This document shows positions 27,488-35,508 of a DNA stretch of 64,000 bases, in pieces. Source of the DNA: Butyrivibrio sp. AE3004 (GTDB lineage: Bacteria > Bacillota > Clostridia > Lachnospirales > Lachnospiraceae); assembly GCF_000703165.1 (NCBI RefSeq), contig NZ_JNLQ01000002.1, positions 1,054,001-1,118,000 of the forward strand. The letters are read 5' to 3'. The notes under the pieces are model-generated. The model saw nothing but the letters and a program-made list of their open reading frames with translations, did not search any database and was not told the DNA's origin. Made by a program: the position numbers and the translations under genes. Position 1 is the first letter of the stretch; each line of letters starts with the position of its first letter.

Positions 27488-28528
27488 ATGGGAAATAAGG
27501 GACTAAGATTATTGTTTACTATTCTTTTGATAATGGCGGTAGCATTTCCTTCGAAAATTACTGCTAAGGCAGTAAAAGTTCTGCCTTTCACAAGTCCTTT
27601 GGATTACTCGCTTTCTGATAACTGGCTGTATGATGGTGCTTATCCAGAGAATTCCGTGGATGTCTTTATTGTTGCGCCAACAGTAGATACCAGCAGTGAG
27701 AGCAATTCGGCTATTACACCAAAATACAAAACAAAATTCAGAAATGCCATGAATCAGCAACAGGCCATTTATGCAAAGACAGCAAGGATATATGCTCCGT
27801 ACTATAGGCAGGCTTCCATTAATGTTTATGCCATGGAAGATTCTGCGGCAAAAGAGCAGGCAATGAAGAATGCATATATGGACGTATCAGCGGCGTTTAA
27901 GTATTACATAGAACATAAGAATAACGGCAAACCGCTTATTCTTGCAGGCTTCTCACAGGGGGCAGATATGTGCTACAGGCTCCTTGAAGAATACTATGGC
28001 GGAAGTGAAGAAAGAGCTATAAATCTTAGAGAAAATCTGATTGCTGTATATGCAATAGGATGGAGCATGACGGAAGATATGATAGCGAAGTATCCGCAGA
28101 TAGTTCCTGCAAAGGAAGAGACTGATACCGGTGTTGTAATAAGTTTTGACTGTGAGGATGGAACTGTTACAGATTCTATGGTTATACCTGCAGGAACAAA
28201 GGCAATATCAATCAATCCTCTTAACTGGAGAACGGATAGTACAGTGGCTTCTAAAAAGCTTAATAAAGGAACTGTTACTCAGGATAGCAAGACGGGTGCG
28301 ATTCTTTCCGTGGAAGCGGGAAAGTACGGTGCATATATTGACCCGGTAAGAGGTTCACTTGTAGTAACGGGTATTGATACCAGTCAGTATCCTAAAGTTC
28401 TTGATATTTTCCCTGATGGAAGCCTTCATCTTTATGATAATTTCCTTTTCTTTGTAAATCTTCAGGAGAATGTACAGAAACGAACAGAAAGTTTTATTCA
28501 GAAAAAGGTTTCTTCAAATGCTGCCTGA
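27488..28528 (+). CDS. secreted DUF3089 alpha/beta-hydrolase-like protein
   Basis: 346 aa. The signal peptide is MGNKGLRLLFTILLIMAVAFP with cleavage near TAKA. The nucleophile elbow GFSQGAD (Ser near 165) and the beginning SDNWLYDGAYPENSVDVFIVAPTVD match DUF3089, a lipase/esterase-like family. Extracellular ester hydrolysis is inferred; the substrate is unknown. RBS AAAGGAG. Its last 31 bases overlap the convergent minus-strand gene at 28498. Confidence 0.8.
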   Translation: MGNKGLRLLFTILLIMAVAFPSKITAKAVKVLPFTSPLDYSLSDNWLYDGAYPENSVDVFIVAPTVDTSSESNSAITPKYKTKFRNAMNQQQAIYAKTARIYAPYYRQASINVYAMEDSAAKEQAMKNAYMDVSAAFKYYIEHKNNGKPLILAGFSQGADMCYRLLEEYYGGSEERAINLRENLIAVYAIGWSMTEDMIAKYPQIVPAKEETDTGVVISFDCEDGTVTDSMVIPAGTKAISINPLNWRTDSTVASKKLNKGTVTQDSKTGAILSVEAGKYGAYIDPVRGSLVVTGIDTSQYPKVLDIFPDGSLHLYDNFLFFVNLQENVQKRTESFIQKKVSSNAA

Positions 28529-29541
28529 AGAAGGAAATAACACTTTGCCGGGACAAGCTTAGTATTATCCCAGCGTATCTTAAACCACTTCGGGCGAAAG
28601 CCCAAATGGAAAGGTGCTAAAGAGCCATCCTTAAGTTCAACAGGAACTGACCTTTCAAAGGTAAATTCACCAAGCAACCGGCTTTTTTCTTCGGCCAATC
28701 CATATTTTCTCATCATATCAAGTATTTGCAAGGCAGCTCCCTTTTCAAAAGACTTTCTGATAGATTTTTCAGAACGCTCCTTTAGCATAATTTCAATAGA
28801 AAAGATTTTCCCCATGGTCCCATCCGGATATATATCAAATTGATAACCAAAACCAGCCGGTTCAATCCTTAGAACCTCTGTAATCTGAGATATCATTGTT
28901 TGGTCAAAGGCTGTGAATCCCACTTTGTCGAATATATCCTTTATATGGGATGGATCCTCTTTGCATGATATTACTTCATCTTTCTGTAAGTATCCGCAGA
29001 CACGAAGCGGTGCTTCAGGTCTTTCCCGAAACAGTCCAAAATAAGCCGGTTCCCAGTTTTTAGGAAGACTTTTTCTCATATCATCATACAGATGAAGGCG
29101 TTCTTTTTCTCCTAACAGCTCAAAGAAACGAGTTACAAGGAGTGGATTATTCCTTGGTTCAAAATGGACGGCAACCGGAGGAACAATGGTTTTCTCTGTG
29201 TCTAATTCAAAGCCAAAGCCTACATCCGGATATATCTTTTGAGTGTCTGCGATGTAGTTGATAAGTTCATCATAGCCGATGGCAAGAGGTGAATCAATCT
29301 GCATATTTCTTTCAAGATCACTATATAAAAAGGTCACCGAGAGAGAGGGATCTCCCATTAACGGAAATTCAAAGTATAATTCAGGAAAACTATTCCCCAA
29401 TAAAAAAGCCGGTGCCATTTGCCTTACTCTTTTCAGGGAATCTCCAAAGAACATTCTGTCCATACCGCATTTCTCGGTATAGATACAAAGTGTCTCAAAT
29501 GATTCTGCAAATGTGGGTGTCTTCAATTTTTTACCTCTCAT
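28498..29541 (-). CDS. putative ABBA-fold prenyltransferase-like tailoring protein
   Basis: 347 aa, soluble, last gene of the minus-strand peptide operon. It starts 5 bases after the ATP-grasp stop. I cannot assign a family with certainty. The chain shows repeated helix/beta-hairpin units: ELYFEFPLMG, PPVAVHFEP, AYFGLFRERPEAPLRVCGYL, GYQFDIYPDGTMGKIFSIEI and PKWFKIRWDNTKLVPAKCYF. That alternation and the final K-I...AK-Y pattern recall the PT-barrel enzymes that prenylate peptides (LynF/TruF/PatF type). If so, it would use a prenyl diphosphate to modify Tyr or Trp of the peptide at 36829. The enzyme call is inference; the presence of a real gene is well supported. Confidence 0.45.
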   Translation of the reverse strand: MRGKKLKTPTFAESFETLCIYTEKCGMDRMFFGDSLKRVRQMAPAFLLGNSFPELYFEFPLMGDPSLSVTFLYSDLERNMQIDSPLAIGYDELINYIADTQKIYPDVGFGFELDTEKTIVPPVAVHFEPRNNPLLVTRFFELLGEKERLHLYDDMRKSLPKNWEPAYFGLFRERPEAPLRVCGYLQKDEVISCKEDPSHIKDIFDKVGFTAFDQTMISQITEVLRIEPAGFGYQFDIYPDGTMGKIFSIEIMLKERSEKSIRKSFEKGAALQILDMMRKYGLAEEKSRLLGEFTFERSVPVELKDGSLAPFHLGFRPKWFKIRWDNTKLVPAKCYFLLQAAFEETFF

Positions 29542-29546
29542 ATTCT

Positions 29547-29882
29547 TTACTGCACAAGTCTGCCTTGTTTCTGATTATTGGAAAGAGTTCTTTCAAAGAA
29601 GTAATCATCTAGAATCTGATCTGTCAAATCTCTGAAGTATGGCTGAGCTGTCACAATTTGTACTCCCACATCAGGTTTCGCGTTGTATTCAAGCATTACA
29701 GGATTTCCTTCTGTATCAACAGTGAAATCCCATCCGATCAGTTTTAAATGAGGTATCTGAGTATGCGCGCTGGCAACTGCGTCACATACTTTGCTATAAA
29801 ACGGAATTGAATATCCTTTATTAAATATACCCATGCTCTCAGCATCAAAAAAACCTTTCCCCTTGATATAGACAGTTGTATC
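29547..29882 (-). pseudogene. C-terminal part of the disrupted ATP-grasp gene
   Basis: Gene sequence proper runs from the IS66 boundary to the stop at 29547. It encodes DTTVYIKGKGFFDAESMGIF, then LIGWDFTVDTEGNPVMLEYN, the C-terminal catalytic segment of sugar-transfer-associated ATP-grasp proteins (PF14397-like; the Asp and Glu/Asn bind Mg-ATP). The apparent ORF extends to 29924 only because it reads into the IS end. Without its N-terminal half this fragment cannot be active. Confidence 0.85.
29875..29882. repeat. left 8-bp target site duplication of the IS66 element
   Basis: GTTGTATC here is repeated at 34637-34644. IS66 elements generate 8-bp duplications. Keeping one copy and removing everything between restores the ATP-grasp reading frame exactly. 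Confidence 0.93.
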
Positions 29883-29905
29883 GTAAGCGCGAAATAATCC
29901 GGCGG
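29883..29905 (+). repeat. IS66 left terminal inverted repeat
   Basis: It begins GTAAGCGCG, as is usual for IS66. It matches the reverse complement of the right end at 22 of 23 positions. Its minus-strand sequence also contains the full 13-nt intron target TATTTCGCGCTTA. Confidence 0.93.
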
Positions 29906-30017
29906 ATGTGAATGCGTCCCACAATCACTCATAATGGATTTGAACTATAAACTACATTTTAGTGTGAACACTTGAACTTATGAACTTCATTTTGGTGTCA
30001 CATGGAAAGGATAGCTT

Positions 30018-30419
30018 ATGTCAGATCCCAAGCATTATCGTACTAAAGATGAGTGGTTCAAGCTCGTCCAGGAGTGCCGTAAAAGCGGTTTATCGGACGC
30101 TCAATGGTGCGCATTAAATGGTATCAGCCGTCATTCATTAAACACTGCTATCAAAAGGCTGCGGAAATGTTCTTATGCAATTCCTCCTCGCAGCGCTGAT
30201 GATATATATCACCTGGCCATTCCAAAACAGGATGTGGTCAAAGTGGATATCGTTCCTGATATCCAGCCGCCACAGAAGATCATTCCTGAGGCGGCACCGC
30301 ACATTGACAATTCACATATGATAGAGATAAGTCTTGGAGATGTACATATTTCTCTCTGTAACGGAGCTGATCCGGATCTTGTAACCAGGACTCTCTCAGC
30401 CTTAAGGAGCTTCGTATGA
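30018..30419 (+). CDS. tnpA: IS66 accessory protein TnpA
   Basis: 133 aa. An N-terminal helix-turn-helix (RTKDEWFKLVQECRKSGLSDAQWCALNGISRHSLNTAIKRL) is the OrfA type needed for IS66 transposition. The C-terminal part ends DPDLVTRTLSALRSFV, the common IS66 OrfA pattern. ATG overlap with tnpB follows. Confidence 0.9.
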   Translation: MSDPKHYRTKDEWFKLVQECRKSGLSDAQWCALNGISRHSLNTAIKRLRKCSYAIPPRSADDIYHLAIPKQDVVKVDIVPDIQPPQKIIPEAAPHIDNSHMIEISLGDVHISLCNGADPDLVTRTLSALRSFV

Positions 30420-30760
30420 TCGGCGATATAACAGCTGCAGATGAGATATACATTGTCTGCGGCTACACTGACATGAGAAAGTCTATCGATGGCCTCTGTG
30501 CCATAATCGAAGACAAGCTCCACATGGATCCAAGAAGCAGGGCTCTGTATCTCTTCTGTGGGAGAAGGGCTGACAGGTTCAAGATGCTTCTTTGGGAGCC
30601 GGACGGATTCATACTGTTCTACAAAAGACTATCCGCCGAACAGGGACGATACCGCTGGCCAAGAAACAAGGATGAAGTACGCAACCTGACCTGGCGCGAG
30701 TTCGACTGGCTTCTCTCAGGTATCGATATAGAGCAACCTAAGGCCATTAGAGCCTCTTAA
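30416..30760 (+). CDS. tnpB: IS66 accessory protein TnpB (Orf2)
   Basis: 114 aa, complete. The family signature is plain: YIVCGYTDMRKSIDGLCAII, ALYLFCGRRADRFKMLLWEPDGFILFYKRLSAEQGRYRWP. It starts within the tnpA stop (ATGA) for coupled translation. Confidence 0.93.
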   Translation: MIGDITAADEIYIVCGYTDMRKSIDGLCAIIEDKLHMDPRSRALYLFCGRRADRFKMLLWEPDGFILFYKRLSAEQGRYRWPRNKDEVRNLTWREFDWLLSGIDIEQPKAIRAS

Positions 30761-30910
30761 GGTCTGTGTATCAGTTTTTGTGCATAATTCTGAAATCGCC
30801 TTATATCGGATTAATTAGATGCCGGTTTTCAGATCACTTTGGCACTTTTACCGATATTAATTGCCTTGTAAGTCTGATAAAATCTATATATCAGATGTAA
30901 GGAGGCTGTC

Positions 30911-32578
30911 GTGGCGAGAGATTCCAAGGACCAGCAGCTCATTGAGCTGAAGGACACTGTGAAAGAACTGAATACCACCATCAGAAATCTCAACGCACTC
31001 ATTGAGGCTGCTAACAAACGCGAAGAGGAGCATCTTCTGAAAGAGCAGGAACATATCGAAAGAGAAAAAGTCCTGCAGGAACAGATAGATTACCTCACCA
31101 AGAAACTCTTTGGCAGATCAAGTGAGAAACATGATGATTTTGAGGGACAGCTGAATCTCTTCAATGAAGCCGAAACTCTAAAGGCTGATCCTGATCCCGA
31201 GGAACAGGAATTCACCACCGTCGAGAAACATACCCGCAAGAAAAAATCCAAGATGTCTGATAAGTTTGCAGGCCTCCCTGTCCAGGAGGTTATTCTTGAT
31301 GTTCCTGAAGATGAGCGCATCTGCGATGTCTGTGGCACTCCTCTTGAGAGGATTGGGAAAGAATTTCTTCGCAGAGAGATCGAATTCATTAAGCCAAGTA
31401 TCAAGATCATTGATTACTACAGTGTCAGCTATGGATGTCCTAACTGCAAGATAAATGCTGAGGTCCCGTACATCGTAAGAGGACGCGACGGTCAGGCACA
31501 TATGCTGCACGGCATGGCATCTGCCGGAACAGTTGCGTGGGTAATGTATCAGAAGTATGTTAACTCTCTTCCTCTTTACAGACAGGAAAAAGACTTCAAG
31601 ATGTACGGAGCCGAAATCTGCAGAGGAACCATTGCCAACTGGATAATCAATAACGCTGAAGAGTTCTTCAAGCCTATGTGCAATTACTTCCAGAGAAAGC
31701 TTGTTGCCGGAAGATATGCAATGGCAGACGAAACGCCCGTACAGGTGCTCAAAGAACCAGGGCGCAGGGCTGAATCAAGGTCGTACATGTGGGTTTTCCG
31801 TTCGGGAGAGTTTGATCCGGAGCAGATAGTTCTGTTCCACTATTCTCCGACACGGGCTGGAGATACTGCAAAGGAGTTCCTTGAAGGATTCCACGGGTAC
31901 CTTATGACTGACGGGTACAGTGGATACAATAAGCTCAGGGACTGCACGAGGAATTCCTGCTGGGCGCACATAAGAAGGTATCTTATAGATGCCATTCCCA
32001 AAGGTAAGGAATACGATCACAGCCAGCCGGCAGTACAGGGACTTGCCTATGTCGACAAGCTCTTCGAGATGGAACGGAAAATCCATGAAAAGAAGGGCTC
32101 TGATTTCGATGCCATAAAGAAGTTCCGCCTTGAAAAGGAGAAACCTGTACTTGACGGTTTCTGGAACTGGCTTGACTGCCAGACTGCAATAAAGAATTCC
32201 AGGATGTACAAAGCCCTTGTTTACATCCAAAACAGAAGACCGTTCCTCGAAACCTATCTTGAGGATGGTGGCTGCAGTTTCAATAACAACACTTCCGAGA
32301 GAAGCTGCAAGGCCTTTGTTACTGGCCGCAAGAACTGGCTGTTTTCAGACTCAGTTGATGGCGCAGAGGCAAGTGCTCTTACTTATTCCATTGTTGAAAC
32401 AGCTAAGGCAAATGGCGTTGATGTTTATTACTACCTGAAATATCTTCTCATGAAGTGTCCAACATCTCTTACCAGCGATGAAGATCTTGAGAAGCTCTGC
32501 CCATGGCATCCTGAATGCAAGGAAGCCCTGGATGAACTTCACAGACAGCATCAGAAAGCGATCTTCGACGCAATGTAA
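30911..32578 (+). CDS. tnpC: IS66 transposase TnpC
   Basis: 555 aa with a GTG start after AAGGAGG. An N-terminal coiled coil (about 1-75, with the leucine-rich LKDTVKELNTTIRNLNALI) precedes a zinc-ribbon-like CDVCGTPLERIG and CPNC pair. The DDE_Tnp_IS66 core follows: MADETPVQV, LMTDGYSGYNKL, CWAHIRRYLIDA, and NNNTSERSCKAFVTGRKNWLFSDS near the third acidic residue. Nothing looks broken, so the element may still move, subject to its split right end. Confidence 0.94.
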   Translation: MARDSKDQQLIELKDTVKELNTTIRNLNALIEAANKREEEHLLKEQEHIEREKVLQEQIDYLTKKLFGRSSEKHDDFEGQLNLFNEAETLKADPDPEEQEFTTVEKHTRKKKSKMSDKFAGLPVQEVILDVPEDERICDVCGTPLERIGKEFLRREIEFIKPSIKIIDYYSVSYGCPNCKINAEVPYIVRGRDGQAHMLHGMASAGTVAWVMYQKYVNSLPLYRQEKDFKMYGAEICRGTIANWIINNAEEFFKPMCNYFQRKLVAGRYAMADETPVQVLKEPGRRAESRSYMWVFRSGEFDPEQIVLFHYSPTRAGDTAKEFLEGFHGYLMTDGYSGYNKLRDCTRNSCWAHIRRYLIDAIPKGKEYDHSQPAVQGLAYVDKLFEMERKIHEKKGSDFDAIKKFRLEKEKPVLDGFWNWLDCQTAIKNSRMYKALVYIQNRRPFLETYLEDGGCSFNNNTSERSCKAFVTGRKNWLFSDSVDGAEASALTYSIVETAKANGVDVYYYLKYLLMKCPTSLTSDEDLEKLCPWHPECKEALDELHRQHQKAIFDAM

Positions 32579-32710
32579 TCTTTATCATATGTGAATTGTC
32601 AAGGTGCTCCAGTCTCTTATGAGGCTGGGGTATATTTTATGGGCAAAAACCCTTGTACCTGTTAACATGCCTTGCGGGATAGCGCAACCCGCCGGAATAT
32701 TTCGCGCTTA
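32579..32710 (+). other. IS66 right end with two hairpins
   Basis: Non-coding. It holds a CCAGTCTC/GAGGCTGG hairpin (32610-32630), a GCGGG/CCCGC hairpin (32674-32692) and the right inverted repeat, which ends TTCGCGCTTA at the intron junction. Confidence 0.6.
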
Positions 32711-33236
32711 GTGCGCCCAGCAAAGGGCATGGCATTTAATGGGTGGAAATCCCATTTGGAAAGGTCTAGCCAACCACCAATAGCGACCTTGAACATGCGT
32801 TGGTAACAGCGTAGGTTAAGCGTAGGAAGTTAGGCGATAGGGTCATAAGGCATGTTAGCCCCGAAATAAATTAAGATGGTGTGCCGACGTAATTAAGCGA
32901 TGCGGAAGGCAACACGCGTGCAATTGCTAATGGCGAAGATTGCCGCGACGCCACGGGGTTGAGAGTCAGCCATGTCGCACAATGGTGTCATGTCAACTGG
33001 GGAGAGCCTGTGACTTCCATATCAGGGCAAGTGTGAAGCCCCTAATGTATAAGTGGTATGCCCGACAACTCACGAAGGAGGGCAAATGAGTCATAGGCAG
33101 TCGGATGGCCGCATAGTACCGATGAAGGAGGGTAATGCCTCTGGAGGGAAGGCGAGAAAGGGCTATACCTCTAAGCTCTGCCATGCAAAGCTATATCTTT
33201 GAGGAAACATTATCCATACACAGAGGTGGAACAATA

Positions 33237-34535
33237 ATGTTAACGAAATTGGAGAGAATATCGCAATTATCAAAAGAAAACCCTGAAATGGTCTTTACTT
33301 CCATTGGACATCTCATTGACAAGGAAATGTTAATGGAATGTCACAATAAGATGGAAAAGGATAAAGCCGTAGGAATCGACGGAGTAACAAAAGAGGAATA
33401 CGGGAATAATCTTGATGAGAACCTTGATAGGCTAATAGCGAGTCTGAAGAAGAAATCATATAGGCCACAACCTGCAAAGAGAGTTGAGATACCAAAGGGA
33501 AATGGAAAGACCAGACCTTTAAGTATCTACTGTTATGAAGATAAGCTGGTACAAGAAGCGCTTAGGCGCATATTGGAAGCAGTCTTTGAACCTCATTTCT
33601 ATGAGGAGATGATGGGATTCAGGAACGGCCGTAGCTGTCATATGGCACTAAGAAAACTAAATTCTATGATTGAGAAACAGAAGACAAACTATATACTTGA
33701 CGCCGATATTAAAGGGTTCTTCGACCATATCGACCATAGATGGGCAGTCAAATTTGTAGAGTCAAGGATTAAAGACCCGAACGTTATACGACTGGTTAGG
33801 CGGATGCTGAAATCAGGGATAATAAAGGACTTTCAATATGAGGAAACAGAAGAAGGTAGTGGACAAGGGTCGGTCTGTTCACCTGTCATAGCAAATATAT
33901 ACATGCATTACGTATTTCTGTGGTGGTTTAATGATGTTGTTAAGCCACAGTTGAGAGGCTATGCAGGGGCGGTAGTTTATGCGGATGACTTTGTTGTATG
34001 CTTTCAGTACAAAGATGAAGCTGAACAATTCTACAAAAGGCTGAAACACAGAATGGAATACTTTGGACTGGAACTGGAAGAAAGCAAGAGTCGACTGATT
34101 GAATTCGGTAGATTTGCCGAAAGAGACAGGCGAAACAGAGGGCAGGGAAAACCTGAAACCTTCGACTTTCTGGGTTTTACACACTACTGTTCCAAGAGTC
34201 GGAACGGGAAGTTCAGGGTGAAGAGGAAGACTAGCAAGAAAAAGTTCACAAAGAAATGCAAAGAAGTCAATCGATGGTTGGCTGATATGAGAACCTTGCC
34301 GTTACAGGAAATCATTAAGAGAGTGAACAGCATGCTAGTTGGATATTTCCATTACTACGGGATCACTGACAACTCAAAGGCTATATCTGATTTTAAATAT
34401 ATAGTACGAAAGCTTCTGTTCAAGTGGCTTAACCGCAGAAGCCAGCGGCGAAGTTATAACTGGGGCCAGTTCAACGATATGTTGAGAGACTACCCCCTTG
34501 CAACGCCCAGAACGTACGTCAGTATCTATGAATGA
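33237..34535 (+). CDS. ltrA: group II intron reverse transcriptase/maturase
   Basis: 432 aa from the ATG at 33237, preceded by GAGGTGG. RT motifs include PKGNGKTRPLSIYCYEDKLVQ, MMGFRNGRSC, LDADIKGFFDHID, GSGQGSVCSPVIANIYMHY and the catalytic AVVYADDFVV. Domain X (maturase) is in the C-terminal third (KFTKKCKEVNRWL...YYGITDN). No HNH endonuclease follows, so it is an RT-X protein of the endonuclease-lacking kind, which homes using nicks or replication-fork primers. Confidence 0.94.
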   Translation: MLTKLERISQLSKENPEMVFTSIGHLIDKEMLMECHNKMEKDKAVGIDGVTKEEYGNNLDENLDRLIASLKKKSYRPQPAKRVEIPKGNGKTRPLSIYCYEDKLVQEALRRILEAVFEPHFYEEMMGFRNGRSCHMALRKLNSMIEKQKTNYILDADIKGFFDHIDHRWAVKFVESRIKDPNVIRLVRRMLKSGIIKDFQYEETEEGSGQGSVCSPVIANIYMHYVFLWWFNDVVKPQLRGYAGAVVYADDFVVCFQYKDEAEQFYKRLKHRMEYFGLELEESKSRLIEFGRFAERDRRNRGQGKPETFDFLGFTHYCSKSRNGKFRVKRKTSKKKFTKKCKEVNRWLADMRTLPLQEIIKRVNSMLVGYFHYYGITDNSKAISDFKYIVRKLLFKWLNRRSQRRSYNWGQFNDMLRDYPLATPRTYVSIYE

Positions 34536-34562
34536 TGGTTGTTGAATAATTTACTTTGCAAG

Positions 34563-34635
34563 GAGCCGGATGCGAGAAAGACGCACGTCCGGTTCTGTAG
34601 AGGGATAAGGGGAGAAATCCCCTTATCTACTCGAC
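34563..34635 (+). ncRNA. group II intron domains V and VI
   Basis: Domain V is the canonical ~33-nt hairpin with the AGC catalytic triad at its base. Domain VI has a 9-bp stem and the bulged adenosine candidate at 34629. These form the catalytic core of the ribozyme. Confidence 0.9.
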
Positions 34636-34636
34636 C

Positions 34637-34644
34637 GTTGTATC
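34637..34644. repeat. right 8-bp target site duplication of the IS66 element
   Basis: GTTGTATC, identical to 29875-29882, directly after the last IS base at 34636. Confidence 0.93.
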
Positions 34645-35454
34645 AAGTTGCCCACCGTCCTGGATACGAGACGCCGGTGAACCAATAATACAATACTTAC
34701 GTCCTTCTCCGGGAATCCGGATTACCTCTGAAATAATGGTCACCTTACTATTTAAAAACAACGAATCGATGCGAATTGTGCAGACACCACTATTACACAG
34801 GTGTGAAAGTTCCTCATGCTGATGTACTTTCTCCTGTACTATAAAGTTAGCTCCCATCTCATCAAAGAAACGAAGGTAGTCCTTAAGAGTTCTCCCTTGG
34901 GGTGTAATAGCCCGTACACCTTGGGCTTTTGATGTATAAAGAGACTCTTTAAAAAATAAAGTCTCTCCGTCTTCAATACATATCCGAGCAGCTTTGGTTT
35001 TATCAATAAGTCTTCCGTCCGTATCATAGAATTCACCGGAAATCCTGCTGCAAACAGTCACAGGCTGTTTAATATCCGGGAGCATCCTGGCAAATATGCA
35101 TTTATCAGCCAGAGCTTCGCCAAACTGAAGATTGTTTAAGTATGGAAGGAGTTCAAAATAGTAGAAATCATCCGGAATAAATCGCGGATCAGATACATTT
35201 CCTCTTCCTCCATAATAGTCGAACCAGAGCCTCTTAGGTTTTTGGTCATATATACTCCAATAAGGAAGAATGCACTCCTCGTAGTCACAATAAAACCTGT
35301 CACTGCCAAGATTATCAAGGTATTTGTTTACGTTATCCTCAAGTTCTGATGAAATCCAGTGCCTTTTAGCTTTAATTGCAGCTTCAAGAGCACTTTCATA
35401 TTCTTCCTTATTGCTTTTGGGGTATTCATATTCTCCGGCATTAAATCTAAGCAT
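34637..35454 (-). pseudogene. N-terminal part of the disrupted sugar-transfer-type ATP-grasp gene
   Basis: It starts at ATG 35454 (MLRFNAGEYEYPKS), 54 bases after the glycosyltransferase stop, and is cut at the IS66 site. It encodes the ATP-grasp N and central regions (DGRLIDKTKAARICIEDGET, LFFKESLYTSKAQGVRAITP, ANFIVQEKVHQHEELSHLCN, VCTIRIDSLF), typical of PF14397. Joined to 29547-29874 with one target copy, the gene is 1146 nt (381 aa), in frame across the junction (GGQLD-TTVYIKGKG). The family ligates carboxylates to amines or hydroxyls using ATP; in a peptide locus it could tailor or crosslink the core. The present strain should lack the activity. Confidence 0.88.
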
Positions 35455-35508
35455 CTCAGTCTTTGCAATTTCCTGAAGACATATTTCCTTTCCGACATCG
35501 TTCTCATA

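Larger units (their letters stand above)
32711..34635 (+). mobile_element. group II intron (1925 bp), complete
   Basis: The 5' end is GTGCGCCCAGCAAAGGGC. Domain V is at 34563-34595 (GAGCCGGATGCG...CGTCCGGTTC, AGC triad), domain VI follows with a GATAAGGGG/CCCCTTATC stem, and the 3' end is CTACTCGAC with an A seven bases from the end as branch point. Exon pairing is consistent: IBS1 CGCTTA (32705-32710) matches EBS1 candidates TAAGCG at 32817 or 32894, and IBS2 TATTTCG matches CGAAATA at 32862-32868. These ends also reconstruct the IS66 tip exactly, an independent check. About 526 bases of structured RNA precede the maturase gene. Confidence 0.93.
29883..34636 (+). mobile_element. IS66-family insertion sequence, interrupted by a group II intron
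   Basis: The element proper is 29883-32710 plus base 34636 (2829 bp), a normal IS66 length. Terminal inverted repeats are 23 bp with one mismatch: left 29883-29905 (starts GTAAGCGCGAAATA), right 32689-32710 plus 34636 read in reverse. It carries the three standard genes tnpA, tnpB and tnpC, all intact. The subterminal left region (29941-30004) contains two diverged copies of a 32-bp unit starting TGAACT, possibly transposase-binding sites. It is inserted in the ATP-grasp gene, transcribed opposite to it. Confidence 0.95.

Noticed and set aside
29547..29924. 125-codon frame taken as a separate complete gene
   Set aside because: Its first 14 codons are IS66 terminal sequence; the real gene piece ends at 29882.
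33135..33236. N-terminal extension of the intron maturase
   Set aside because: It translates intron domain RNA; the ATG at 33237 has the ribosome site and the family N-terminus.
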